A stretch of DNA of 64,000 bases from Lunularia cruciata (lineage: Eukaryota > Streptophyta > Marchantiopsida > Lunulariales > Lunulariaceae), in NCBI GenBank assembly GCA_948567375.1, contig OX419757.1, positions 21,080,001 through 21,144,000 of the forward strand, read 5' to 3'. The notes beneath the pieces were generated by a model. It worked only from the letters and a program-made list of their open reading frames with translations, was not told the origin of the DNA and did no database searches. Both the position numbers and the translations under genes were made by a program. Below, piece by piece: positions 46,201 through 57,375 of the stretch (position 1 is its first letter; each line of letters opens with the position of its first letter).

Positions 46201-48615
46201 TATGTGAGTAGCCGTATTTTCTAACTTCCCTTCTTTGGAGACAAGTTTAGTGGCATCAGCATATGTAGAACATATAAGTTTGAACTGCATCTTCGGCGTG
46301 ATTTGTCCCACTATTTTCTCTCTGCGTGAATAGAACCCTTGCTGCTAAAGTCACAGTTTTGGGTTAAGTTTTGCACTCAACGTAAACACTAACGTTGAGC
46401 AACGTCGCAGGCATGCTGCATAGAGTTCCTCATCTTGGAAGGGGACAACTTGTCATCGTTGTTCCCAAACGCACAACTCGACATATTTGGAATTCACCTG
46501 GACTCCAATCATTGCTTCTGTATCCTTGCAGCGTTGTTAATCCTGCCTACCACGTGGCTTCGGGATTTGAGCATTCTCTCATATGTATCAGGTATAGTAT
46601 TCTTCTATCTATATCTCAAATTACTTCTCTCAATGTGGAGTAGGGGCAAGGATCTTAGGATGTGCGGTCTCCTTGTGGGTTTAGATTGAATGGCTCCTTT
46701 TTTATAAGGTGCAATTGTCTTAGGAGTATATTTTATGACTAGAGAGTTTATTTTCTCACTAGAAACTGGATGCATCAGGAGGTTGAATTTCTTAATTTTG
46801 GCTCCCATCGCTGGACTTACGATCTTGTCTATCTCTAATTCCCTGCAGCTGGAGGAGTGGTCGCGACCATCGTAGTGGTGGTGTCGGTCTTCTGGGTTGG
46901 AGCTTTTGATGGTGTAGGCTTCAACCACGACCCGGGACCTTTAATCAGCTGGACAGGGCTGCCCGTTTCCATTGGACTTTATGGCTTCTGCTATTCAGGC
47001 CATGCTGTCTTTCCCAATGTTTATACATCCATGAAAAATCCTCAAGATTTCAACTTAATTCTTCAAATAAGGTATCAATAGATTAATGTTGAAAGTACTT
47101 TCAGTCGCACCGCCGCTACTCTTGCTTAACTGGCAGAATTAACTGTGAAGACAATGCGAAACAATAGGTCTGGCATAGTCTTTAACTTAATGAACTGAGT
47201 GACTAATGGATGTGTGTCTCGCAGTTTCACAGTGGTATCATTATTATACGGGGTAATGGCGGTGATGGGGATATCGATGTTTGGAGCCGACACCGAATCA
47301 CAAATTACTCTTAATTTGCCAAATCAATTCATTGCGTCAAAAATTGCTGTTTGGACAACCGTAAGTAAAGATATCCCCTTTCCAGCTCATCAGTTCAGTC
47401 ACTGAGTAGATTAGTCGATCTTCTAGTCAATTGTAGAATAAGCAACGAGAATCACAACGAAATCTGACTGAACCTTTCCGTTTCTGTGGGTTCCAGGTCA
47501 TAAATCCTCTTACGAAATATCCTCTACGCGATGCTTACTTTGAGTTGTCTCTTGCTTCTTTCACTCGGCGTTGATTGTGTCATTAGGTCTAGAATGTCGC
47601 CTTACTGGATTGAATGGAAACTGCAGTAGATGTCTAAACTTTCTCTAAGGTTCTTGCACATTCAACAATTACGTCCTGCGTTTCTTAACTCGATGAAGTA
47701 GCACGTTCGCTTTGACGATGACCCCAGTAGCGCTCTGCTTGGAGGAACTTCTTCCCTTTCAAGAAAACAATAAGAAGTTGAGGACTTATTCAAAGTTCAT
47801 CCGAACTGGACTTGTTATGTCAATAGTATCCGTGGCAGTTCTCGTCCCGTTTTTCGGTACGTAGTCATCACTTGATTATGGAGTAAGCTGAACTTGCTGT
47901 GCTACTGTTTTGTATTTAGAACGATGATTCATTCAATCGTTTATGAAACTTTCTCTCTGTTTCTGTGGTTTTGCACAGGTCTGGTGATGGCATTTATCGG
48001 TGCTTTTCTTAGTATGACAGTGGTAAGTTCTAAGAAGGACGTCAGGGTTACCTTACATGACGTCCGTCTTCTACTCATATGGAGTTTCTCCTTTTGAAGG
48101 ATGTTTCTCTCTTGATATAGGATGGAAGTATATTCGTGAAAGTGCAGTAGAACGCTGCTGAGGATTTGCACTACAACACGTTCTGCGCTACATGGATTGA
48201 GTTTCTGACCGTCAAACTGATTGTTGTGATTGCAGTCACTTATATTACCATGCCTTTGCTATCTGAGCATTGCGGGTGACAAGGCAACCATCGGACAGGT
48301 TTGCCATCTTTTCTTTGGCCTTTCTGACGCATCTGCAACGAACTCATTTTCGGTGGAGTTATGCCTTAAGTCACATCCATCGGAGGATACTTTATTGCGC
48401 CTAGGGTTCATTAGGCTCTTTAGAAAGGGATGGAAACCAAAATATTCTTCCTTTTTTCGGCGCACATGCATAACCATCTTTATTAATGCGTGGAGTGTGT
48501 TTATGATTTTCAGCGTGTTCTATGCGTTATCATAATTATGGTGGGCGTAGCTTGTGCCGGAGCTGGTACTTATTCCTCCGTTGCGGCAATCGTCAAAAGT
48601 CTCGGGGATCAGTGA
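43240..48615 (+). CDS. AVT1: AVT1-like vacuolar amino acid transporter, 12 coding exons
   Basis: A member of the amino acid/auxin permease family (Aa_trans). AVT1 proteins move amino acids across the vacuolar membrane with proton exchange (family knowledge). Exons: 43240-43445, 44683-45002, 45418-45632, 46180-46203, 46411-46591, 46849-47071, 47225-47360, 47497-47516, 47705-47856, 47979-48022, 48236-48298, 48514-48615. Phases join without stops to give 561 residues, close to plant AVT1 lengths. The acidic N-terminus (SDDDEDDENTTD) leads to WPQSYRQSMD across intron 1, a plant AVT1 hallmark. Next come MINGLNVLAGVGVLTTPYAL, SYPDIGQAAFGTPGR, ILEGDNLSSLFPNA, GLYGFCYSGHAVFPNVYTSM and a C-terminal membrane segment ending SVAAIVKSLGDQ. 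The start at 43240 follows an in-frame TGA at 43219; a second ATG follows at 43246. All introns are GT-AG except the one after exon 8. The only intact protein gene here. Confidence 0.95.
46180..46203 (+). other. 24-nt microexon of the AVT1-like gene
   Basis: Encodes IILYIELY between an AG acceptor and a GTGAGT donor. The eight residues complete the membrane segment begun in the previous exon (RFIIS), matching the ISVILYMELY-type block of plant AVT1 proteins, so the exon is needed. Confidence 0.9.
47517..47704 (+). other. U12-type AT-AC intron in the AVT1-like gene
   Basis: The protein requires LTKFALTMTP across this junction. Only an intron from ATATCCTCTA (47517) to ...GTAGCAC (47704) joins ACGAA to GTTCGCT in frame. 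The donor matches the U12 consensus ATATCCTT at all but one base. TTTCTTAAC (47681-47689) is an almost perfect U12 branch site, about 16 nt from the acceptor. No GT donor follows the 20-nt exon. Confidence 0.9.
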
Positions 48616-49090
48616 ACTTAGGCCTTAAAGACAAACGAAGCCGGAGTTGGCTACATGAATGCTGAAAATTTCTTGCAACCTTATAATGAACTTGACCTCC
48701 AGCAAAGATTTTGCTGCAAGGAAACTGGAGTACGGGAACAGCCAGGGAAACAGTCGAGCTTAGGCGTAGGTCTTTAGGACAGAGGGCAGAGAACGTGGGT
48801 AGAGCCTACAAACTCATTTGTATTATAGTTCTTCATTTTCACGTCAATCCGATTGTAATTCTGCCATGTCGTCACAACATTTATAAAAGACTCGGAGTCT
48901 TCTTCTTGGACTTCAACCTACACTAACCACTCCACTTGGCATTTCACCTCAACCTAGGCTTATCTCAGCGACTCTTCTTGAATTCCTACCCACATTATAC
49001 TTCACAGCCACGAACTCCTGGTATATTTCCTGCTAGTCCCATCGTGAGTATGAATGCTGCACGGGTTTAGCAAATAAAGCGTTCGCAGGC
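48616..49090 (+). terminator. Probable 3' UTR and polyadenylation signal of the AVT1-like gene
   Basis: AATAAA at 49073-49078, about 460 bases after the stop codon, is the first canonical signal downstream. Use of this site is inference. Confidence 0.4.
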
Positions 49091-49619
49091 CATGCTCATT
49101 GTCGTACATCTCTTCAAGTTTTGTATGTGCTCTTCTAGTGATGTGTGGTTTTTAAGCTTCGATGCGATCTTTGTATGGACCACCAGTGTTTTGAATTCTT
49201 CAAAATTCGTGACTAATTTGATGCATGTGTGATGTTTAAAGAGACTTGAGTCAACTCACTTAAAGCCTTATAGATCATTAGGAGGTGAGACCCTGAAGAT
49301 CGGTAGATGTTCGATCATTTGAAATGCTGTCCTGTCCGCATTCCTTCAGTACAGCAGGATAAGAAGTGATGGAGCACCCCCTATAACTGCAGAAAGAATC
49401 AAAGGGAGTTACTTCTTGAATTGGATAAAAGGGAAGTGGACTTTTGAACAACGTAGAGGAATGTCATCCATAGCCTAAACGCCAAGTTGGAGCCATGGAC
49501 AAAGAAACTGAAAACTTCAAGCTTCAATCACACCATGTAAAAAATGTTAGGTGGATGATTCCTCACTTTAGAGGTAAATCCTTGAGTAAATGGACATGAT
49601 GAACGAGAACATCTAGCAC

Positions 49620-49795
49620 AAAAATAGTAATAATGATAAGTTCTAAATTGGAGATAAAGATCAGTAAGCAAAGAGTGAATGAGAAATACACCCTTGCACA
49701 AAAATAATAATAATGATAAGATCTAAATTGAGAAATACACCTTTGCTTGCCGTTCTTTTATCTCCAATTTAGAACTTACTATTATTATTATGTTA
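49620..49795. repeat. Inverted repeat with a third internal copy
   Basis: TAAGTTCTAAATTGGAGATAAA at 49637-49658 and its flanks are repeated in reverse complement at 49758-49792, giving arms of about 50 bp in which AAGCAAAG also pairs. A shorter direct copy (AATAATGATAAGATCTAAATTGAGAA) lies between them at 49709-49734. It could fold into a hairpin and resembles a miniature inverted-repeat element. It ends about 17 bp before a C-family LTR. Confidence 0.75.
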
Positions 49796-49811
49796 GTTAT
49801 GGTTTTATTTT

Positions 49812-50527
49812 TATAATACCAAAATATGATAATCATATGATCTAGATATGAAATTCAATTTGATAATATCTGGAATGATGTTATATATAATGATCAAAAT
49901 ATATCAGATAGAAGTATCACTAAAAGAGTACTTCTATTAATAGGATACAAATCGAAATAGACTTGAAAACTTTAAAATCAATAACTAGACATATGATTTA
50001 AAGATGAGAATTGATTTAGTAACATCTGGAAGGATGATACACATGATGGACTCAATAGATCAAAAATAGGTATCACCAAAAGGGGACTTCTATTAATAGA
50101 GTAAGAACCAAAATATATCTGAAATCTTTGAAGGCAATTTAGGAGGCCTAAATGGATGAATTAGGCCTAAAAAATGTGCACATCCCCCCCCCTTCCTAAC
50201 TTTGTCTTGTCAAGAGCTTTTCAACGGTACCTCACCCACGTGATTTTGAGATTCCTATAAGAAGATTCCCTAAAAGATTCCCTTTGGTCAAAGCTTGTTT
50301 GACCAACCAGATAAGACCAAGATCAACATGTCACCCATTCAAGTAGGTAATCCAAGGGTGGAGCTTGCTGAAATATCATCTATCTGTGTGCCTAATCCTA
50401 TCATCGAGCTTCCTTGGAAGAGATCCTCTTTGTTTATATAATAAAGAGAAGGTGCTCCTTTGGGGCATCAGATGATTGAGCGTGAAATCTGTGTTTTCTC
50501 TCTTCTCTTTGTCTCCAAAGTACTACA
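49812..50527 (+). repeat. 5' LTR of the second C-family element
   Basis: Parallels 4873-5609 over its length with many substitutions. Starts TATAATACC (the canonical TG changed to TA) and ends TACTACA before the primer site. Confidence 0.85.
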
Positions 50528-51062
50528 ATGGTATCAGAGTGATTGTTTTAGTCCAAGAGAGTGGATCGCCCATCTTAGAAGAACACGAACTACTAAAACC
50601 AAGTAATTTGAGGTGGGGAACATAGAATAATTGCTAGACTTAGGAAGGACTTTAGAGAGCGGATGGGATGGATGCACCGGGAGGAAAATTTCCCACACCT
50701 AACTTTCCACTCTTGAATCCATTCCACATCGACGTTATGTACATCCAACATGAGCAAATGAGAGTATCACTAGTTTATCACTTTGGAGCCGAATTCATGG
50801 ACAAGGTGATGAACTCACCAAACCCGGTGATTCTACCTGTGGTGGTATATGAAAAAGAGTGGGATTTGATAATCTACATTCTATTATGATGTTATGGATG
50901 TGAATGTCCTAAATCCTCTCCCTTTCAACACTCAAGTAGAAATTCGTTATGTAGTGAGACCAAAATTGATGTTTAGAGATTTTGTGGTTAGGAATTTTGG
51001 TGAGGTGTAGTATCAATGAGTGATAGCTTCTGAGGTCCCAATAGTAGTTCTGATAGTTTGTC
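49812..51062 (+). mobile_element. 5' part of a second C-family chromovirus
   Basis: LTR 49812-50527, primer binding site TGGTATCAGAG at 50529-50539, then a leader with an open frame 50668-50889 (MDAPGGKFPTPNFPLLNPFHID). 50768-51050 matches window bases 1-275. Homology ends near 51062 before gag, so the rest is deleted or displaced. Confidence 0.85.
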
Positions 51063-52859
51063 CCATTTGAAAATTTCATTATTGCTTTTCCTAAGGGATA
51101 AAGACACATGAGAAGCATACTTAAATTTAATGTTGTGCTTAGTGAATTGCTACCTAGTCTAAGTTTGTAAGTTGGTTGGCACTAGAACTCATAAAAAAAT
51201 GACTACAAGTGGTTTCTTCCATCAATTAAATCATTGTATTGCATATGTGGCTTCTTTGTGGAGCTAGTGGTCATTTGTCATGCTATTTGTAATGTCATAC
51301 CTAGATTGCTCAGACTTTGGAGTAGTAGTGTTGGAAGTCAAAAGTACTTTTCTAATTACTCATAAACTACTTGTTGATAGTCAGATTTCTTGTTTGGAGT
51401 ATTGACTACATGGTAGGGCTCACCATCACTTGCACCATTTGTGCCATAAATGGGACCATTAGGGTTGGGGATCCAAGTCAAAATCAAAGATGTATTCTAG
51501 AAGTGAAGCTCCAAAGAGCTTACTTCTCTAATGTTGAGCCTTCAAGTTCTTGGCTAGAGGGATAGAAAGTCGGCGAGCATCATCTGGAGCCTCTTAGCTA
51601 GAGTAGGTGTGGCTTGATTATAATTAGTGCCTAATTGTTGGCAAATTTTTGAGTAATAGATCCAAAACTGATTTGATTGAGTGTGATTTGAGTTGTGAAC
51701 AAACTAATTACATCAAAGAAGTGAGAATTAGGGGGAAATTGGGTGCAAGAATTGAGGGTGTTGGTGGTATCTCCAAGCTTGGTCAATTGTGGTACCTAGA
51801 TCATAGTTCAAGTTTCCCTGAGATGATTGTGTGCGAAAGCACTAGCCAAATTTCCCAAAGAAGGAAGTCAATTTTAAGCAATGGTGTTTGTTTTGAGCTT
51901 AAAAGGTGAAAGTAAGACCAATTTGGTGCAAATTGAGCTTGAAGGGAAAAATTGAAGGTGGACTTGGAATGAATTCATTCCCATGAATTAGAGATTTGAA
52001 GATCTTCATCTTTCCAATTTGGCATGAGTGGAGATTTAGCGGAGGATTTGACAATCAGCCAACTCTAGGGATTTACATCAAATTTTATCTCAAATTTATG
52101 TTAAATTTTACGTCAGATTTCATGGAGGGTTCATGTCAAATTTGACCAAAGGAATTTTGATCCCATTCTTGGTGATCCTTGTAGCTTAGGAAGTAGATAA
52201 GTACTTCAATTATATCAAATGCCAAATGGTGGTAGAGTCAATCCAATGTTGATTTATGAGATGGAGGGTTTTTTTTAGCCTTCTTGTGATTGGATCCACC
52301 CCATTCCATGCTTCTTGTCTGTGCACCATGTTTGTGTGAGGCGCCCTGCCTTTAGAGCATTGGTGCTCTAGTGTGTTCATGGTAGTGAGGCTAGAGTGAT
52401 GACTAGTCAGACTACCTATGTTTCTCTCTGGTGAGGCAAGAAGTGATGACCTATAGACCATGAGAGTGCATGTTGTGATGGTAGGTTATAGGTTTCCCTG
52501 TCCCTTATGTAATTTTCATAGTTAGAGCTACATTAGTGGGTGATATTTAGTTGGTGGTGTTGGCACTTGTGATGATTCTTGGTGGGATTGCTTGCGGTGG
52601 TTCTGATTGCAGTTTGTAGTTTAGGGTTACTTTATCATGATGGAGTTCTTTGGGGATTCTAGAGGAAACAACATTGCATTATATAGTGGTTTACCCCAAA
52701 TGGCATTTGGTATTAATGGGTATCTCAAGTCCTAGTGAGAGAGGAGATTGGCTTTGAATTGGAGTTTGATATAGGAGTTGATTTAATAGAGAGTGCACTT
52801 GGTGTGTCCGCACTATTATTGTGGGATGTCGATGAGATTTAAGGAGCCTCCAAAAGCCC

Positions 52860-53900
52860 TAGGTATTACTCTGGTACAATTGGTACCATTGAGTTGGATG
52901 ACTTTATCTAGGAGTTTGATAGTTGGTGTGATCTACAGTAGATTCAAAACTTGACTTTGTTCACACCCTTCATGGAATGGAAGGGGTTGTTTTAGCACTT
53001 GGAGGGTCCACCAATCTATGAATATCATGAGTTCAAGAGAGCTCACTTGGAGGAGATTGAGCTATGGAGACAATATTGGTCTTCAAACTATGTCTCCGTC
53101 ACTTCAAGCTCAATTGTAGGGAGGAGATCAATAGTACCTACAAGTTCTAGCTCTAATAGCATTGGTGGAGCAAGTGGAGGTGCATTGGTTGGAGATAAAG
53201 CTATTACAAGTGGAGGTACTACTACAAGAGGTGATGTAGTATTGGGGTTTAACTCCATGGTGGAATTCTTCCTAATGTTTGAAGAAAAACCACCAAGGAG
53301 TGTGGATTGATAAGTTGAGTAGCTTACAAGAGTTCCAATGGAAAGCTAGAGAGAGCCTATGCCAAGCATACACTTGCATGAGATGTTTTATCAATATCAC
53401 TCAAGGAGTTATTGAAGCTCAAGCATTCTAGTTTTGGCATGGGATATTGGACAAGGAGTTGTGACATAGAGTCTGTGATGCTACGTTGTCATAGGCTACT
53501 TTGGCAATGGTCTTTGGTTTGGCTGAGCATATTGAGCTCAACATGGTGGAGGAGAGAGTGGTGACATCTGGACTTGGTAGGGAAACCTCATCCACAATTG
53601 TTACTTCTTCCAAAGTATAGTACAGTGCACCATGCCATGTTGGTTTCCAAGGACAGTGTGGATATCCCAAATCCTATGAAGCAAGTAGATGGCCTAGTGT
53701 AGCTAGACCTTTACCTTCATTTTTAGGTCAATAGTAGCTAGTGAGTGGTGGTATTGCTTATGGGACTTGTGGTGGACCTCGCCACATGAGAGAGTGCACT
53801 TAGGGAAACAGACCTAATACCTCTAGTGCATCATAGCCAATAGAGAGATAGTGTGAGCCTTGCCACAAATTTGGTCATACTAGCAATCGATGCTTTGACC
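52860..53900 (+). pseudogene. gag and zinc knuckle relic of element D
   Basis: A capsid-like region includes FTPFMEWKGLFQHLEGPPIYEYHEFKRAHLEEIELW (about 52965-53075) and a Ser/Gly-rich stretch to 53310. Downstream, 53852-53893 encodes CEPCHKFGHTSNRC, a perfect CCHC knuckle. Stops and frameshifts lie between. Confidence 0.65.
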
Positions 53901-54779
53901 TACACCCGGACTTACAAAGTGGGAGGGCTGTTATGGCAAGTAGTAGAGGAGTTCCAGGTCATGGAGGATGAGGTGGTAGAGGATCCACACTTGGTAGGGC
54001 TGCAATACCAACCATTACTTTTGATACAACCATGGCTACTTGGATTGAGTAGTTGGAGCAAAGATTGGCTAGCATGGCCATAGCTCAAAGGAGATCAAAT
54101 TTGGGTGATGAGACTTCCATCTTATGATGGTGATAAAGATGTCTTGGACTTCATTTATGGAGCAACACAAGTATATGCATCTGTTGCACTGACTAGGAGT
54201 GCAATATGTGCTCCAGAGCCTATAGGAGCATTAGTGGAGTTGGACCTATAGAGAGGAGAGGTTGGTAGATAGGTCAAACTTCCCTAGTCTTTAACACTCT
54301 CTGAGGCACTACAAATGACATCCATGGCTCTTAGGCGCCCTAAAATGCAAGTGTGGTAGGTGGTGATGGGGTGCATGATAGACTAACTACTAGTCAGTCT
54401 CCTCCTTCTACATAGACTAAGTCTAGCATGATGTTGAGGGCGGCTTAGTCAATTATGCACTTTCTATTATTCTCAACCATTGACATGTTTACATTGGGAG
54501 TTGATCTAGCCCCAATGTTCCGATTGGTTGCCACGTTCTGTGATAGTAAGGATTATATGGTTCCTACTTCTAGAGTAGAGGTGGTTGATAGTGGAATTGA
54601 CTTGATTGATGAGCATTGGATCTGCTCAGAAACCAGTGGTTTATGGTAGGCAACAAGGTATAGATTGGAAGAATTACCAGTTAGGCCTTTGAGCTAGCAT
54701 AGTTTAAACCTAGAGTTATCCTATTGGATAGCCAGAGGAGAATTTTTTGTTTGGTGGGACCTTTAAGGAAGGTCTATAT

Positions 54780-55000
54780 ACCATAGAGGGTCCTACTAGA
54801 CTCTAGTGCACAACCCTTATGTTGGAGAAGGTTGTAGTTGTTGCTCTAGAGTTACGGAAGACCAAAGTTGAGAGGTGTACATTTCAGATCCAAACATCTC
54901 TAGAGGGTGGTTCTATATAGTACATCACATGTGGAGAGGTTGTTGTTCAAGTTCAGCTTGGTCATCCAATTGATAACTCTCCGGTGATAGCTAAGGCCAT
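54780..55000 (+). pseudogene. protease relic of element D
   Basis: VLLDSSAQPL near 54791-54820 resembles the active-site block D-S-G-A-x-P of gypsy proteases, with the glycine replaced by serine. Surrounding frames are broken. Confidence 0.5.
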
Positions 55001-56999
55001 TGTGACCGTAGTTGAGTCATATGATGTGTTAGTTAGAGGAGTAGTGTTATACCCCATGGTTTTAGTATTGACTATTGGGAGGAGTGGGTCTCTTATAGGC
55101 CAGGTTGGCAATCAGGTGAGGGATAGGTATGTTGCCTACCAATACACTTTAGTAGTGGAAGTCTTGGCTCACTATAGTCCAGGACCATGGCAGCATAAGT
55201 TTCAGCTTTTAATGGTTTTGTTGCTTGGCTTAGTGACTTATTGGAGGAGAACGCCCATGTAGAGGATACTCTAGTACCAAATTGATACTCTAGTAGATCA
55301 CTTGGATTTGGAATACAAGTAAGATCGTTCATCCACCTTGGATGTTCCATTGTAGAGTTCAGAGGAGGCATTGCAGTAGTATGTGGATCAATTGGTGCAA
55401 CAAGCTTGGAGTGGAGCCTTTGTACTACCAAGAGACCAATGTGAGGATGAGCCTCTAAAGCCAATTACCTTGGCACTTTTGGATACCACCACACTCATTG
55501 CTTGGCAATATCCAATAGAGAGAGTATGTCTATTGGAGTTTTTGGTGGGATTAGCACTTGACTAGTTGTGGTACTACATACAAGTATGCAAGTACAAAGG
55601 TACTTGTATGTGGAGAGAGATGAGACTTCTAGGCGAGTCTCTCTACATCATGTGGAACTCTTGCATTATTGGTATCTTGAGTTATTGCCAATGTCAATAG
55701 TCAAGGGTTACCAAAAGACCCTACCAATAGATATTTCATTGTTGTGGGTGCAAGATCTAGAGAGACATGGTCTCATTCATTTGGTGATTTCAGGATGGCC
55801 ATATAAGGGACATACACATGCTGGCAGGGTTTGGATCTTTAGGATCCTCCTTTTGGTATGTTTTGGGAGATATTACAGATACTAAAACATCTCTAAGTTC
55901 ATCAATCCGTTTCTCTAACTTACATTTTGGAGAACGTTCTTTTGATGGGTGATTATTGCACCCAAGTGGTGGCAAGTACACATCAAGTCCATTCTTGGAT
56001 GGGACTTGTTGTGTTGTTGATGCAACCCAAGTGGGATCACAAGCTCATTGTCTTTGTCTTTGGTGGACAAACCTCTTACCCAAAGAGGTTTGACAATGTG
56101 CTTATGATGGGATTCAATGACTAGACCATCACATTGTTGATGACATCTTGATGTTGGATGTCCATCTTAGACGGTGGTAGTGGCTAATAGGTCACCTATG
56201 GGAGTGGTGAACCTAGTTGGGTAGCCCCAAGGTGCTTTTCCCGTACTTATGAGTTTCCCAAGCTCCCATGCTTTTCAAGAGGGAGGTCTTGGAATTGTTT
56301 GGACTCATAGTTACAACAATTGGTGGAGCTCAGTATTAATGAAAGAGAGCAGGTGATGAGTTTTTGCACCCATATTACCATTGTTCCAACCATGTCAAAA
56401 GCAACCAAGTGTTAGGTGTTAGGTTAGGCTATAGACCTGAACTATTTGACTTGGATTGTGAGCCTTGGCTTGGCAGAGCAAAGTGGGATGCGCTTGATAA
56501 GCATCACCACTAGGACACTTGTGAGTTCTATGTCTATCAAGATGATTCAGGCACATGATAAGGACGATATACCGAGTGGATAGGGTATTCTTGGGATAGA
56601 GCCAATGGCTACTAGGGAGGGTGGTCTACTTGGAGTCCATCCAAGTGAGTGTGGTCTACTTAGATTACACCCTTGGTCTATTTGGGATGTAGTTAGAGGA
56701 CACATGGAGCTTGTAACCAGAGTGGAGGGTGTTTTCTACACGGATGTTAGGACCTCTAGTGGTTGGGATCATTACACTATTGCTCCTAAGGGCCCAATGT
56801 AGCAATCAATTAGAATGTCTTCCACTCCTACATCAATTATAGAGGAGGATACTTGGTAGCAAGATTTGGGACCTAAGCTTACAAGAGGGGAAAGATGTAG
56901 AGTTTGGAGGTTCTTGAGGAGCTACACAAGTTGTTTTTCTTTCAGTATGAAGGATTTGGGTGTTCTAAAAGGACTTAGTATTTGGATTGAACTGCCTAG

Positions 57000-57375
57000 C
57001 AATACACCAATTTTTTGACATCCCTATCAGCATAGTAACATGGAGAGAGCATTGATTTCAAGCTAGAGTAGAGCTTCTATTGAGGTTGGTTTGGTGGAGA
57101 TTTCACATGGAGAGTATGCATCAGCTATAGTGATTCCAACCAAGAAGGATATGCATAGCAACTACACAAATAGGAAAATGTGTGGAGATTACCATCCTAT
57201 CAACCAATAGACTAGGGCTGATTGGTGTGCCATGCTTACATAGGAAGAGATCTTTGATATGATTAGGCAAGCAAAGGTCTGTAGTACTTTGGATCTTTGA
57301 GCAAGATATTATCAGTTGCCGATCAACAAGGAAGATAAGTCCAAGATAGCATTTTGGGCTATTGATCCTCACGGT
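57000..57375 (+). pseudogene. N-terminal RT half of element D
   Basis: The pol relic reads YASAIVIPTKKD, MCGDYHPINQ, EIFDMIRQAKVCSTLDL and ARYYQLPINKEDKSKIAFWAIDPHG (57118-57375). The frame then stops abruptly in foreign sequence just before the block expected to contain the catalytic DD pair. Three in-frame stops are visible. Confidence 0.85.
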
